DNA from: Lates calcarifer
Taxonomy: Eukaryota > Chordata > Actinopteri > Centropomidae
Length of the DNA stretch: 64,000 nucleotides
Assembly: GCF_001640805.2 (NCBI RefSeq)
Contig: NC_066837.1
Location: 27,094,789 to 27,158,788 of the forward strand
Direction of reading: 5' to 3'
Shown here in pieces: positions 1-14,341 of the stretch. The position numbers were made by a program, and so were the translations under genes. Each line of letters starts with the position of its first letter. Within the stretch, counting starts at the first letter, position 1. The notes beneath the pieces were generated by a model. That model made no database searches, had not been told where the DNA came from, and saw only the letters and a list, made by a program, of their open reading frames with translations.

Positions 1-161
1 TTTGAAGAGATAACTATTAGTCTGTTCTTTCTTTCTACAGGTTTTATCAACGCTAACAGTCCCAGCATGTGGTAATCTTCTCAGCTTTACCCAAAAAATA
101 GTGAACAACACTTTGAGCTGCTGACCTCCTCAACAATCCTGTGCCTGCACTAGCTGATCTC

Positions 162-1014
162 ATGGCCCACCCTTATGAGCCCTGGTTACGGACAGCACCA
201 CCTAGTGGCAGCTCTGAAGACATGAACATACCTTCCTGGTGGGACCTCCACAGGGACGTCCAACCAGGGAGCTGGATAGACTTGCAGACGGGTCAGGGTG
301 TAGGTTTGCCCTCAGTTAGTCCAGGGACTTCCATGGGGTTGCAGCCCTCTTTAGGGCCTTATGGCTCTGACCCACAGCTGTGCACCCTGCCTCCGGCTCA
401 ACACGCTCCAGCCACACATTCATCTCACCTCTTTCCCCAAGACGGCTTCAAGATGGAACCACTGGGGCCTGAAATACTGCAGCAAGAACCATTCTCCTTG
501 GAGGAACCACAGGAGACCTCTGTCGCAACCCGCCCTAAGCCTCAACGCCGCTCCTCTTCCAGAGGTGCCGGTCAGGCTGTGTGTCGCTGCCCAAACTGTG
601 TCCATGCTGAACAGCTGGGCCAGAGCACTGATGACAGCAGGAGGAAGCACATGCACAACTGCCATATCCCTGGCTGTGGCAAAGCCTATGCGAAGACCTC
701 CCATCTGAAGGCTCACCTACGATGGCACAGTGGGGACCGGCCGTTCGTCTGCAACTGGCTCTTCTGCGGCAAGAGATTCACACGCTCTGATGAACTGCAG
801 CGCCATCTGCAGACGCACACTGGAGCCAAGAAGTTCAGCTGTGCGATTATGCCCCAGAGTCTTTATGCGCAATGACCACCTGGCCAAGCACATGCGCACA
901 CATGAGTCCCCGCCAGGACACGGGGAAGAGAGGGTAAACGGAGATGGCAGGATGGATAAGGGCTTTGATGCATCCACACCTCCGCAGTCATCCTTCAAAT
1001 GTGTCTGCACCTGA
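162..1014 (+). CDS. sp6: Sp6 (epiprofin-like) zinc-finger transcription factor, frameshifted
   Basis: Nuclear Sp/KLF transcription factor that binds GC/GT boxes; Sp6 is known for roles in tooth and limb epithelium. The exon follows a clear acceptor at 39-40. The conserved block MAHPYEPW then SWWDLH matches the Sp6-type N-terminal region, and VCRCPNC is the Buttonhead box. Two C2H2 fingers read intact ([21 protein letters not shown] and [21 protein letters not shown]). The third finger starts FSCAI and then shifts frame: one extra base lies at 846-849. The +1 frame continues as [18 protein letters not shown] to a stop at 1012-1014, while the unshifted frame stops at 873-875. I start at ATG 162 because an in-frame TGA lies at 114-116. 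Mammalian Sp6 has roughly 100 more N-terminal residues, so an upstream exon or a second break is possible. Sp6 is preferred over Sp7/8/9 on the SWWDLH region. Confidence 0.85.
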
Positions 1015-4000
1015 TGCCACAGAGCCACAGCTGAAGCTGAAATGTGAGACAGACCCCTCAGTCTCCAGTGTGACAGGGCAGTCCGGCTAATTTCATCAGT
1101 CACCGTAGGTTTACCATCTGTTCCCCTCTCTGTTACAGAAGTGTCATAGTTTCATGATAGAATAGAGAAAAGAAGATAAGTTTGGACAAACTGATGAAAG
1201 CTGGATGGAAGTACACATCTGTGATCCTGTGAATTTATCAGTGATAACCTAAATTTTACAACACACAGAAAAAAAACATGAATTGTATTGATTCTGTGTA
1301 CGATACCTTCCTCTATGTTTACCAAAGGTGAAAGATGGCCAAAGAGGCAACGGAGCTGAAGCTGCTGCTTGTTGCTGGACATCCATTTGCTGCTAGAGCT
1401 AGAGCTGAACTGAAGGTGGCTTGTTAATGTGTTTACAATGAAATCAATCAAATGTGTTACTAAAGGAGTGGGGGAAGTATTTGTCTGCAACACAGTTTAA
1501 CTCACCAGTTTCAAAGGCGGTGTGTCTTTGAGCAGAGAAAGCCAACAGTGATATTTTTTTTAGTTTCAGACTTTTGCCGTATGAGTGTAGCCTACTGCAC
1601 AAGCTGTGCAGTTGTGATGAGACACTGGAATATAAAACAGCATTTGCTAACTTTTAAAAGGTCACTATTTGGATGCCTGACAGTACATGACACTACTGGG
1701 TGTGTATATACTGGTATGTAAGTCATTAAAATGGTACATAAACAAAAAGAAAGAACAACAGACAACAATGCTATGCCATGGCAGTGTCCTATGATGCTCC
1801 ACAATGAGAGCTTATGTGATGTGATACTGACGCTATAATATAATATAATATAATATAATATAATATAATATAATATAATATAATTAGAAAATGGGTATTC
1901 CATGCACTACAAAGGCTAGTATTTGCCAGAAATGGTGTGTTCATGGGGCCACAGCAGTTCTTTTTGATTAATGAGAAGGATTGTACAGTAGGATAATGTG
2001 AACACTTGTTCAGGTTACCAGATGGAACAATGCAAAGAACCACTAAGTGCTACAATGATGTGAAAAAGGTTGAAAAAGGTCAACTCACAAATCACTATTA
2101 ACTGAATAATGAAAAGTGGTCACAGCAGCTGTGATAGTGCCTCCACTCCTGTCAGGTAAGAACAAGAAGATGAAGCCGGACACAGAGAAAATGTTGCCTG
2201 GTTTGAATCCAGGTTTCTGTTGGGACATGCTGATGACAGCAGCCATATCTGGTATAAACACAATTCCACAGATCTACCCTGTCATCACAACAAGCTGCTG
2301 GCGTTGAATGAAACTTCCAGCACAAAGCAGCACTTCATTACATCATGGGTTCAGGAACGTTGTTTAATCCAGTGCCCTGCACAGTCCCACATTTAAAGCT
2401 GCACTAGCTAATGCTTTTTTAAAACAATGGATTGAATGACTGTGTAATGTGAAAGGTGTTGGTTATAGTGACATTATTATCATCCAACTCTGCTGTTCCC
2501 CTCAGTTGCACTTAGCGTATTTGAGCTCATTGTTTTGGTTCAGTCTCACGGCTCTCATCAACCCTGTTTCCAGTAGGAAGCAAGCTGTACAAGTACAGAT
2601 AATGCCATTGTAGGCTAAATGAAGCAACAACAGCAACAAACAGCAGACAGACAAATTTAGTGACTAGCTGGTGAACACAGTAAAGCATTTAACAGCTAAA
2701 GAGCCCAATTAGTGAAGACCAAACAGTTTCCAAACACATTTGTCATTACTGTTCCATATGGTGATAATACGTCAAATGTTAACTGTTCTCATATCATAAA
2801 TGTGCAACACAAAGTCTTAAAGTAACTGACCTTAGATTAATGTCATAAAAGGTTCAGACAACAGTTGTCTTACTTATACTATCCAATTCAGGTGTACTTC
2901 ATTAAGTGGCTTCATACAGTTCTTCCATATATCATCAGTTAAATAACCATTTGCATGTTGGATCAAGCTATAATCCAAATCATCAACAAAGAATGTGTGA
3001 AGGGCTTATCTCTCAACACATTTTATTAGCAGATGTTGGTGTGTCTGAAGCTGCAGGCTTTCCATGCTCAACATTGACAAATCATTTTACAAAAAGTTTT
3101 GTTGTGACATGACAACCATTTGACTAGCATTTGATTAGCATGCGGAGAAAGCCTGTGTTAGCGGTTTAGTAAATGAAATAAACTGTATCTGAACAACACA
3201 CACACCACAATTGTTTAGGTTATTTGTTCTGGATAGTTACCTTTTGTAATCAGTACTGTATCATCAATAGTTCTGTAGCGAGCAGCTTTACAGTTTAAAA
3301 CAATATTAGGATGTATGTAAACCATCACAGACATTAGGCTGACATTTCTATGTATTAGGGAGCTTGCATTACTGGAGGCTCACAATTGTATCTATGTATA
3401 GAAGATAAGAAATGGAAGATAGTGCTTAAACATCAGTCAGTTATTATATATTGACAATTATTATTAAGTTGTGTTGATGTTATTATAGATAGGTTCATTA
3501 TATTTTCTTTTATTATGGTCAGTAGAACAGAAAGGACAACTTTTTAATTAGTTGCTGTAGTAAGTGTTTCAGTTGTGGAGAGTGTAATAAAATAAGTTCA
3601 AAAACATTTAATAACTTAAGTATCATGGTGTATCATGGTATATTTAATCTATTATTGTTCCTTATTAAATAAAAAACTATATTCTGTGTCTGTGTCAAAC
3701 ATTTTGTGAAATTTAATTTGCACTCCCAAAATAATCAGATATAAGTAGTTTTGCATTTTTTAGAGTCTGTAATTATTTTTATCTTGAATCCACTTTTACA
3801 ATGTAGATGCAACCAGAATTTTCTTTTCTGTACAATGAAATGTGTTTTTTACTTTTGCAGTTATTAGTTGTTTTTAATATACATTGTTGGTGTTGTTTTA
3901 GAACATTCACAGAAAACTGAAAAATCATGTTAGTTTCATAGAAAACAGGCCTTTTCAATGATTAAGAAATGAAGAAATTGGTTAACCTACAGTTTTCCTG

Positions 4001-4194
4001 CAGCAATTGAAGTAAATGAAGCCTTGAAAGTCAATACAGACAATTGCTCCAGAAGCCCTAACTTTTGTTGATTTGTTACAACCCCTCTGTCTGTACAAAG
4101 CCAGTGTTGCTACAAACTGTGTTACTACACCCTATGATGCATATTAGGACAATACTGTATTTCAGGAAGTAGCCCTATATATTGCTTTGAGAAT
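1015..4194. other. sp6 3' flank and intergenic spacer
   Basis: AT-rich DNA with no coding exon I can support. It holds the sp6 3' UTR, whose end is uncertain: an AATAAA lies at 3177-3182 and others further on. A pentanucleotide repeat is listed separately. A short stem-loop with a T-arm-like loop lies near 2200-2216 (see rejected items). Confidence 0.6.
1834..1884. repeat. (TAATA)n pentanucleotide microsatellite
   Basis: About ten uninterrupted copies of a five-base unit, in the sp6 downstream region. Confidence 0.95.
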
Positions 4195-4525
4195 GATGAG
4201 AGAGTAACAAAGCAGACCTGATAGCAGACCAGCACATTCACCAGACTTAAACCCCATGGGGCTGGTTTGGAATGAACTGGATAGAAGGGGGAAAAAAGAA
4301 CTTCTGCAACAGTGTTGGGATGAACTGCCTGAGCTATATTTAAGTCAAAACATTTTGATTAATTTAGTTCAACAATTGTTGATCCCTTGTTTGTAATATC
4401 ACAAATAGTTCATTTGTTTTATGCTTAACTTTCAGAAACACTGAGACACTGAATTGTGTTAATGTAAATAACAGCTGGAAAAATGGAGGTGTACCAAAAC
4501 TTTTAAATGGAGGCGTAGTAGTGGT
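4195..4525 (+). mobile_element. Decayed Tc1/mariner element, transposase 3' end
   Basis: One frame around 4219-4290 reads RPAHSPDLNPMGLVWNELDR, the signature of Tc1-type transposases around the catalytic aspartate (consensus SPDLNPIE..W.ELDR). It continues with LLQQCWDELPELYL, which also fits the family C-terminal region. About 130 bases further on, GTACCAAAACTTTTAAATGG near 4492-4511 resembles the inner end of a Tc1 terminal inverted repeat. The catalytic E/IE position is changed to MG and no full ORF remains, so it is inactive. I did not find the 5' end. Confidence 0.75.
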
Positions 4526-5223
4526 TTCCAGTTTTTTATTTATTATTATTTTTTTTTTTGTGAAATATTAGATTCTTGCCTCTTCAGTCCATTAAGAAGC
4601 ACTCCAGTGAAACTGAAAGGACAAACCACTGTATGATTAAACTATGAATGAATATGTCCATATTAAAAAGTAGAATATGGGTTTAAAAAACGCGTCGTTT
4701 CGGGGCGTTCACGAGCCTAAAAGGTTAAGAACCACAGTCAAACGTTTAAGAAACCACGTTCCTCAGGGTCAGGATGCTGACTTCATGTGCAGCCTAAACA
4801 AATCTGAAATCCAATTAACAGCATAAACTGTTGACACAGATATGATGATAGCTGATGGTAAACATGATGTGTTTAATTAGATTATACTGTTTGTACTACT
4901 AATTAAAAACCCAAAATACATACAGTGCCACAATTTTGTTTTGTAATGTAACTAAAACCAAAACCAATAGCAAGTCTTGTTGAGAGTTTGTCACAACGAT
5001 ATATATGTAATGTCGGAGCTTTTGTTGGGCTCCTGAAAGCACCATAAGGTGGAACCGGAACATGAATTACAGAAAACAGGAAATACATTAAAAACGTCAC
5101 ACATAAGTCTCTGTGGCTCCATTTTTAGCTAGCCTTAAACTTTCGTTGTTCCACCTTTTATCGTTAAAGGACAAATTTGTCCGGTAGTCTTTCTTGTTGG
5201 ACTGAAGCGACAAATTTTTCAAG
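4526..5223. other. Intergenic region and cwc25 5' flank
   Basis: No coding exon. It contains one copy of the 69-bp repeat at 5038-5106, about 120 bp upstream of the cwc25 start codon. No convincing TATA box; the transcription start is unknown. Confidence 0.5.
5038..5106 (+). repeat. 69-bp direct repeat, copy 1 (upstream of cwc25)
   Basis: About 60 of 69 bases match 6084-6151 in cwc25 intron 2, in the same orientation. The core CCGGAACATGAATTACA is identical in both. The repeat family is not recognised. Confidence 0.8.
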
Positions 5224-8121
5224 ATGGGGGGCGGCGATCTGGTATGTATGAACTGTCTCATCCACGATAGGCGCTTTCTCCGCTGTGTAGAGACTGACGA
5301 TACAAAACTCCATTCCCACTATGGTTGTTTATAGATATTTGTTTGATTTGTGGGGACTACACAGCCGTTACAACACGACTTAATACCTGTTGGGATTTTT
5401 TTTTAACGAGCCACAATTAAATTCAGCAATACTTGCTTTGACTTTGTTGTCTTCCTATGAGGAGCAGATATTTTAGCAGCTACTACTGATATAAACAGCC
5501 CTAAGGTGAATTGACATTAACTCAATGTCAACGTTACAGGTTGAGCGTTAGATTCTAGAGTTAGTTGTGAAATTCAAGATATATAAATTGAAATATTCTG
5601 TTTCAGAATATGCCGAATATACCTCAAGACCGTATGGATTCCGAGTAGAACATTGTTATTATACTAGATCATTTTAGTAAGTGCCAACAAGTGGATAAAT
5701 ATCAAAGTAGTGTGAGGTCATGTTCATTAAATCTCTGTTAGCTACTGATTGCTTTCAGGGCAATACTGCTAATCCCATTCAAAGTTATTATGCAGACTAA
5801 ATGTAACACCTGATCATTTTCACTGATACAGCAACAAAATGTTTTTCCTTGCCTTCTGCCAGAACCTGAAAAAGAGCTGGCATCCCCAGACTATGAAAAA
5901 CATTGAGCGTGTTTGGAAAGCTGAGCAGAAATATGAAGCTGAACGCAAGAAGATCGAGGAGCTCCAAAAAGAGCTGAAAGAGGAACGAGCTCGAGAAGAA
6001 ATGACCAGATATGCAGAGGACACTGGTGCCATCAAGTGAGTTTTTTTAATCACATTATCAACAACAATGCTTTGGTGGTTAAGGCACCATACAGTGGAGC
6101 CGGAACATGAATTACACAAACAGGAAATACTTTAAAAATGTCAAATATAAGAGTAGTATCTAAGTCATGTTATATTTTTTGTGTGATGACAGAAAGAAGG
6201 ACGACCGCCTGGACTGGATGTACCAGGGCCCTGCTGGTCAGGTGTCCAGAGATGAGTATCTGCTGGGACGTCCCATCGACAAGCAGATCACCGACCAATA
6301 CGAGGAGCCAGAGAGCGGCCCATCGACCGAGACCGGCCTCCTGCCTGGGTCCATCTTCAACCCTGCCACCCCTGCCTCCAGCCTTGACCTGGCTGCCAAG
6401 ATCAGGGAAGACCCACTCTTTGAAATCAGGTTAGTTTTGTGTAATTTGTACTGAAGTTGTGTTACAATGTGGCAAATTAGTTGATATTTTGTTTGTGTTC
6501 TAAAGGAAACGTGAGGAAGAAAAGAAGAGGGAAGTCTTGACTAATCCAGTAAAGATGAAGAAGATCAAAGAAATGGTAAAATTACTACTTTGATGCGATT
6601 ACATGGTATAACTATTATAATGCTGTCATCTGTTATTGTACTGTACTGTACATGCGGATGGACAAATGTTCTTTTATATATTTGTTGTTTTTGATCTCTG
6701 TAAAATAACCAGCTCACTACTTCATGTATTTTGATGGGCCTTCTTAGCATTTTCAGCACTGTTTCCACTAACTTAACTGATACTGTCAAGTTTTTTTATT
6801 TCTGGTAAAACTTGAGTCATATCTCTCACAGCTACGCCAAAATCTTGACAAGAAAGACAAAAAAAAGAAGAGGAAGAAGGAAAAAAGGGAGAAGAAAGGA
6901 GACAAAGAGAGGAGAAAGGAAAAGAAGCACAAGAGGAGGAGTTCGAGTTCGAGCTCAGGCGAGGAAGATGAGAAAAAACACAGGTATCCAAGGAGAGTGT
7001 TTAACAAATAACTGGAACATATACATGTGTGCTCAAGCAGCAATATATAGGAAATGAAATGGTAAATATGTTCTCTATCATGGAATATAAACTGTTAAAG
7101 CTGTTTCGGCACACAAAAGGCATTAAATCAATTCACTAAGTTAAATAAACCATGTTAATTATTGTCTTTGATCTACTTTTAGGTCACGTTCACAAGATGA
7201 CTCTTCAGCAGACACCAAGTCTCGTTCCCATCATCTTCCAGGCTACGGCCTACAGGTCAGAGAGAAGCAGAGATGTAACTAATGATTTTAGTGATTCATT
7301 TCTCACTGGAACCAGAACCCCTATAAGTCCGAACATTCATTTTCAGCTCCCTGCTGGCAGACATCACCAGTCCTCAGCTCCCTCCAGTCACTCAGGGCGC
7401 CATGAGAGGAGCCGCTCCCGATCACCTCACAGGAACCACAGGGACAATCGCTCTTCCTCGCACAGAAATGACCGGAAGGTAGAACCCAGAGCTGCCAGCC
7501 CACAGAGAGAGCGTTACCACAGACAGAGGAACCACTGTGTCCAAGTATGAGTTGTTCAATCACTGATGACGCCAAATGAATAACCATAGTTCAAATACTA
7601 TGGAATTATGCCATTCGTATTAGCACTTTGCTATTATTAGAATGTTATTATTCAATCTTAAACCCCCTCTGTAATGTTGCTGCCATGTTGTACCTTTGTC
7701 ACCAGGAAGCTCTCTTCAGAAGACCTGGAGCGAAAGAGGCAGGAGATGATGAATGAGGCCAAGCAGAGGGAGGAGGACAGGGAGAATAATGTGAAGAGAT
7801 ACAAGAGGCAAGATGAGCAGGAAAGGCAACGGGAACAAAATGCCAAGCATGACCGCCATGCTGGCTTCATCCAGTAAGTTTCTGTGTGACGTTTCTGCAC
7901 TCATGTCTCCTGTAAATGCACTAATAATGTTCACCTGGTGTCTCTTCATTTTGAATCCTTCTTGCATGTTTAATTTTCAGCCTCAGTAAGACACCCTTTT
8001 TTCTTGCAGTAACATGAAGTTGGAGAGTGCTTCCAGCTCATCCTTAGAAGACAGGGTGAAGAGGAATATCCACTCTATTCAAAGGACACCAGCCTCCTTG
8101 GACAACTTCATGAAAAGATGA
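5224..8121 (+). CDS. cwc25: Pre-mRNA splicing factor CWC25 homolog
   Basis: Spliceosome component that acts at the first catalytic step of splicing. Nine coding exons: 5224-5241, 5863-6035, 6193-6429, 6506-6575, 6832-6983, 7183-7255, 7347-7544, 7710-7873, 8010-8121 (about 398 aa; human about 425). The start gives MGGGDL then NLKKSWHPQTMKN, the invariant CIR_N-type N-terminus. Later blocks are LDWMYQGP, DEYLLGRPID, ETGLLPGSIFNP and KIREDPLFEIRKR. A Lys/Arg/Glu-rich stretch and an RS-rich stretch (exon 7) follow. The end LEDRVKRNIHSIQRT..FMKR is typical. One difficulty: exon 8 would conventionally start at 7706 (after CCAG), which breaks the frame after exon 7. An acceptor at GAAG (exon from 7710) restores it. 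Introns 1 (621 bp) and 7183-flanking introns carry nothing else recognised except the 69-bp repeat in intron 2. Confidence 0.93.
6084..6151 (+). repeat. 69-bp direct repeat, copy 2 (cwc25 intron 2)
   Basis: Partner of 5038-5106, about 87 percent identical with one one-base gap. It ends about 40 bp before the exon 3 acceptor at 6191-6192, so it lies in the branch-point neighbourhood. Confidence 0.8.
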
Positions 8122-8526
8122 AGACACAACACATTTAAAACAGTGTATCAGCTGACTGAAAACACTTGGCAAGAAGATGCCATCCACTCATTTGTCTGTC
8201 CCTCAACTGTACTGAGACAGGAGGATGGATGATGTGGTTTTAGCCTGTGATGAGTTCCAATGGGGAACTGAAACTGTCCTGACTTGTATTTTGAAAGACA
8301 GATTCCACAGTGATGGTATAATTTATATTTCAGACAAATGCAAACAGTCTATTATGATTATGATTCCATTAAGTCAGTACCCCTTTAAAGTTCATGTGAT
8401 CTGAACTCTGTACAGTATACTGTTTTTGTTTTCACACTGTAATAGGACTGTTTTTTTTTTTTTTTTACTCAAGGTTTTTTGTAATGTATGTTTGTTACTT
8501 AGTGTACTCCTGTGAGTGGCAACTGG

Positions 8527-8532
8527 AATAAA
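8527..8532 (+). terminator. cwc25 poly(A) signal AATAAA
   Basis: Canonical hexamer about 400 bp after the cwc25 stop codon, after a T-rich stretch, and well before the psmb3 promoter. Confidence 0.7.
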
Positions 8533-9399
8533 AACATATTTCCAGAGTCTCTGGATTTGTTTCTTTTCATAAACAGCCCTGTATTTTCACTCTTATTCTG
8601 AATCAGCTAGTTAAAACAAACGGTAAAAGATTATCTTGGCTAAATATTCACATCAACACCATCATAAACAGTGGAACATCTCCAGGTTACATAAAATGCC
8701 ACACCTGATATGACAATAATAGGAATAGGTCTTTATTATCACTGTTCCAAAAAACAATGAAACACTATTTAGCAGCTCTTGGAATGACAGATAAATATAA
8801 AAAGTCAAATAAAATCTCACGTAAGTTTGAACACAAGGGCTGGTTATTATTACTGTGATGATAATTCAATTCACAGTGGTAAAAATCTTCAGTGTGGTCT
8901 AAAAGAATTAAGGTAATTTAGATATCATCAGACAAGATATAAATCGGTCAGAATTTCGATAATACATTTTTAAATTTTGTTTTTTGAATTTGGTCGTTAC
9001 AACTGAGGAAATGTGAATAGGTAGTTGCCTGTGTTAGCTAAACATTTGAATTTACTTCATTTTTGATGCTGTTCAAGGACAGGCTAGGACTTCTTTTCGA
9101 CTTTTTGGAATTGATATCACCATTATTCGGTTAGCAGAAAAACAACAGGTTCCCTGAACCGATAACAAAAATCGTTTGAATCATATCTATCCCGGCGAGG
9201 GTCAGCAGAGGACTGAACTTGGCGGTGATAGAACCGCACCAAACTCATCTCAAGCATTTTTAAGAAACCTGTCGTTTTTGGTTTCGCTATGATGCACCTC
9301 AACCAAGCTATGCAGTTCGCCAGCATAGACGGTATATACTCGCCAGCGCCCATAATCTCCAATGACAGTTACGCTTTGCACCAAGGGACGTTCAGACAG
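8533..9399. other. Spacer between cwc25 and psmb3
   Basis: No gene recognised. A 79-codon open frame on the minus strand (9123-9362) has no known family features and is treated as chance. Confidence 0.6.
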
Positions 9400-9429
9400 C
9401 CAATCATCTTTGCGCAAACGGTGACGTAA
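9400..9429 (+). promoter_or_regulatory. psmb3 promoter: CCAAT box and CRE-like site
   Basis: CCAAT at 9400-9404 is followed by TGACGTAA at 9422-9429, about 130-160 bp before the psmb3 ATG. CCAAT (NF-Y) and CRE/ATF-type sites are common in housekeeping promoters. The function here is inferred from position only. Confidence 0.5.
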
Positions 9430-9561
9430 AAAACCAAGTTAGTCTGTTTTCTGTGTTTCTAAATCGTGTAGTCACTGTGGAAAGCTAACATCCCCACAGA
9501 ATAGCTCAGAAGAAGTGGAGTTTGCAAGTCCTAGCCGTGAAAAACACACCATACCTTCACA

Positions 9562-11739
<2,178 letters not shown>

Positions 11740-11834
11740 AGCTTCTGTTTCTCCCCACACTTCACCAATGCATATGTTTTGTATAAAAATGATAAACAGC
11801 GCTTGTACTCATTTTTTTCTTATTGGTATTGTTC

Positions 11835-11840
11835 AATAAA
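11835..11840 (+). terminator. psmb3 poly(A) signal AATAAA
   Basis: Canonical hexamer 95 bp after the stop codon. Confidence 0.8.
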
Positions 11841-12510
11841 TGAGTATAGGTTTAGACAATGAACGTGATTCATGTCATGATTAGAATTTTGACCTCTTTG
11901 CCTTTACTTTTCATATCTCTTTGGAAAACTCCCCACCAAAACACAGCGACATACTTTTCAACTGAATTTATCATTTAAAAAGAATTTGGGGAAGGTGATG
12001 GCGGTAGGGTTAGCTGACGTGAAAATCTGTGACTTGCTTTATAAATTGTATGATTACAGATGTGAGGAGCAGTTAGAGTTCTGAAACTTAATTAAATCAA
12101 TTTTTATGCATCCTAAAGTAGCACTACACTAGTGACTCACTACAGAGGCATCCTCATAATAACTGTCTTTAAAACTGTGCACACCATGATCTGTGACATT
12201 TTGTGACAGAGAATCCTAAAGGCCGATGACAAACATGTTTTATTTGAAAATCTCTTTTCCTTTCTTTTTACTTGTCCATTAATTTTGCATGGACATAGTC
12301 TAGTGATTTCAAACTCCCCGTCATCCAGGATTAACAGTTTAAACCACAGACTTTGTGAAAAAGATCACTTTGTATCTCAGTGATAATGTTTCTAAAACAA
12401 ATATCGGTATGATTCAGCCATGATATATTTGCTGATAATAATTATAATAATTAATGATTGCTGATAATATTTGGTGACAGTTTTGTTAACTCTTAGTGGA
12501 GAGTGCACTC

Positions 12511-12533
12511 ATATATATATATATATATATATA
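12511..12533. repeat. (AT)n microsatellite
   Basis: About eleven AT units between psmb3 and pip4k2b. Confidence 0.9.
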
Positions 12534-13769
12534 ACAGTTCAGTATCTTATGGGGCTCTGGGGAGCTTTCTAAAATGTATAGCTAAAAAAAACAACTGATG
12601 ATATCAGTTTTCTCAGCTTGACATTACAAACTTAACATTTTCAAAGCCTCCTTTATAAATTGGGGTTCATAGTTTGATGGACATGGAAGTTTGCTAGGAT
12701 GATGCACTGTGGAAACTGGGTTTTAGCAATGTTTTGAGTTCGGTCCATACTAGGGGCTGAAATTCAGATACTTGATTGCTTGAGTACCCTTTTAAATTAA
12801 CCAGCCTCAATGACCTGATAATTCTGCTTAACTGCATCTTTACTTTAGGTCTACTTACAAACTTTTTTCTAGAGCTTTCAACTGCATCTCATGTTCTTCC
12901 AGAGTGGGTGATGTTTCCTCAATTATCATGGAGAATTGGAGATAGTCGGGCTGTTATCACGTGATGTATGCAGCATCTAAACACACCACCAAGCTGAGGC
13001 TAAGGATACTTTCTAAAAAATTGTTCCTGAAATATACAGGCAGGGTGGGAAAAAGGTTAAACTTAACTGGATGAAAAACAGTCTGAACGTAGATACATGT
13101 GTGATTAGGCTTTGACGACTAATTCATCTGAAGGATATTCATTAGCAGCACATTACGTAAGCCTGTCATAGACTAGAGGATGAAGAGTCACTGAAGAAAT
13201 AAGCATAGCCAAACAACAAAAACAAGATAAAACTCCCTTTAATATGCAATGAACCATTTTCAAGTAACCTTTTTTTCTTTTTCTAATGTTTGTTGGTAAC
13301 AAAACAATACTGTATACAAACACAAAATTGCTACATTAATGTAAACAAGATATAAAAATGATCCTTATGGTAATAAAACAAGTATTTGCTGCAGAATTCC
13401 CCTTTTAATGTGAATTTTTTTTCTTAGACCAACCTCCACCAAGCTCACGGTTAAAATTTCAAAAATATTCAAAAACAATATGGCAACATAACATTCAAAC
13501 ACCAATTTTTTTTCTCTTTTTTGTTTTAGTCATAACACTCAGATGCTAAGTTTCAGTGGTTTGATGTTTCAACTTACTGGTGGAGCCTCATGTACACATC
13601 AGCCATGCATTTTTGATATTGCATTCATTTACTTAATACACCATTATACATGAATGTGTTTATCCTGTTGTTCCAATTTGTCAGCAGTACATATTTTTTT
13701 CTTACTGAGAGAAAAAGCCTGATGGCAACTGTCCAAGAGTTTGTCATGCAATCTGACCATTCTGCATCT

Positions 13770-13822
13770 GTATGTATGTATGTATGTATGTGTGTATGTG
13801 TGTGTGTGTGTGTGTCTGTGTC
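13770..13822. repeat. Compound (TATG)n/(TG)n microsatellite
   Basis: TATG tetranucleotides pass into TG dinucleotides, probably inside the pip4k2b 3' UTR. Confidence 0.95.
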
Positions 13823-14192
13823 TTATAGAAATCATAAGAACAACAAGAACATGAACAGAAACCGAAGAGACTATACTAACGAACTGTTAACTGCTGAAGC
13901 TGACACACTCGTTCAAGGCATTAGTGAGACAGTTTCCGTGCTGGCGTGAGGAGTAACGAGGAGGCTGAGGGGGACTGGGGAGCATATAAATTAACAAAAA
14001 CAAAAAAAAACAAAGGACAGGGAGATTATCGGGGTGTCGTTCCAAATTCGGTGAGAGGTTTCATGAGTTTTCCTTGCAGTGGATGAGGGAGCCAGGAGGG
14101 TGGTGGTAGTGGTGTGTTTCTGTGGGAGAGTGTAACAGGCTTGTTGCATCCATCCTGCCAGACCGGTCCTGGCTGGGAGAGGACATGGGTAG

Positions 14193-14218
14193 TTTTTTTT
14201 TTTTTTTTTTTTTTTTTT
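14193..14218. repeat. Poly(T) tract (poly(A) on the minus strand)
   Basis: A run of 26 T, about 125 bp beyond the pip4k2b stop codon on the minus strand. Confidence 0.95.
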
Positions 14219-14341
14219 AAGGGGGTAGAGAGACATGAGGGAGACGGACCTATGCTGAGGTGGGAAAAAGAAATAAGTGCGTGGCATTTGACAGATCTAT
14301 GACAGGAAGTGACTGGCTGGACTGGGAGATGGGAGGTGAGT

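Larger units (their letters stand above)
11841..14341. other. Convergent spacer and pip4k2b 3' UTR
   Basis: No coding exon. The right part is probably the long pip4k2b 3' UTR, read on the minus strand. TTTATT at 12239-12244 is a possible minus-strand poly(A) signal, but this is weak. Three simple repeats lie inside and are listed separately. Confidence 0.5.

Noticed and set aside
2190..2230. T-arm-like stem-loop CCTGGTTTGAATCCAGG, as in a tRNA or SINE
   Set aside because: No A box or acceptor stem at the right distance upstream, so neither a tRNA gene nor a SINE can be supported.
9123..9362. 79-codon open frame on the minus strand before psmb3
   Set aside because: No domain or family pattern, and it lies over the likely psmb3 promoter region.
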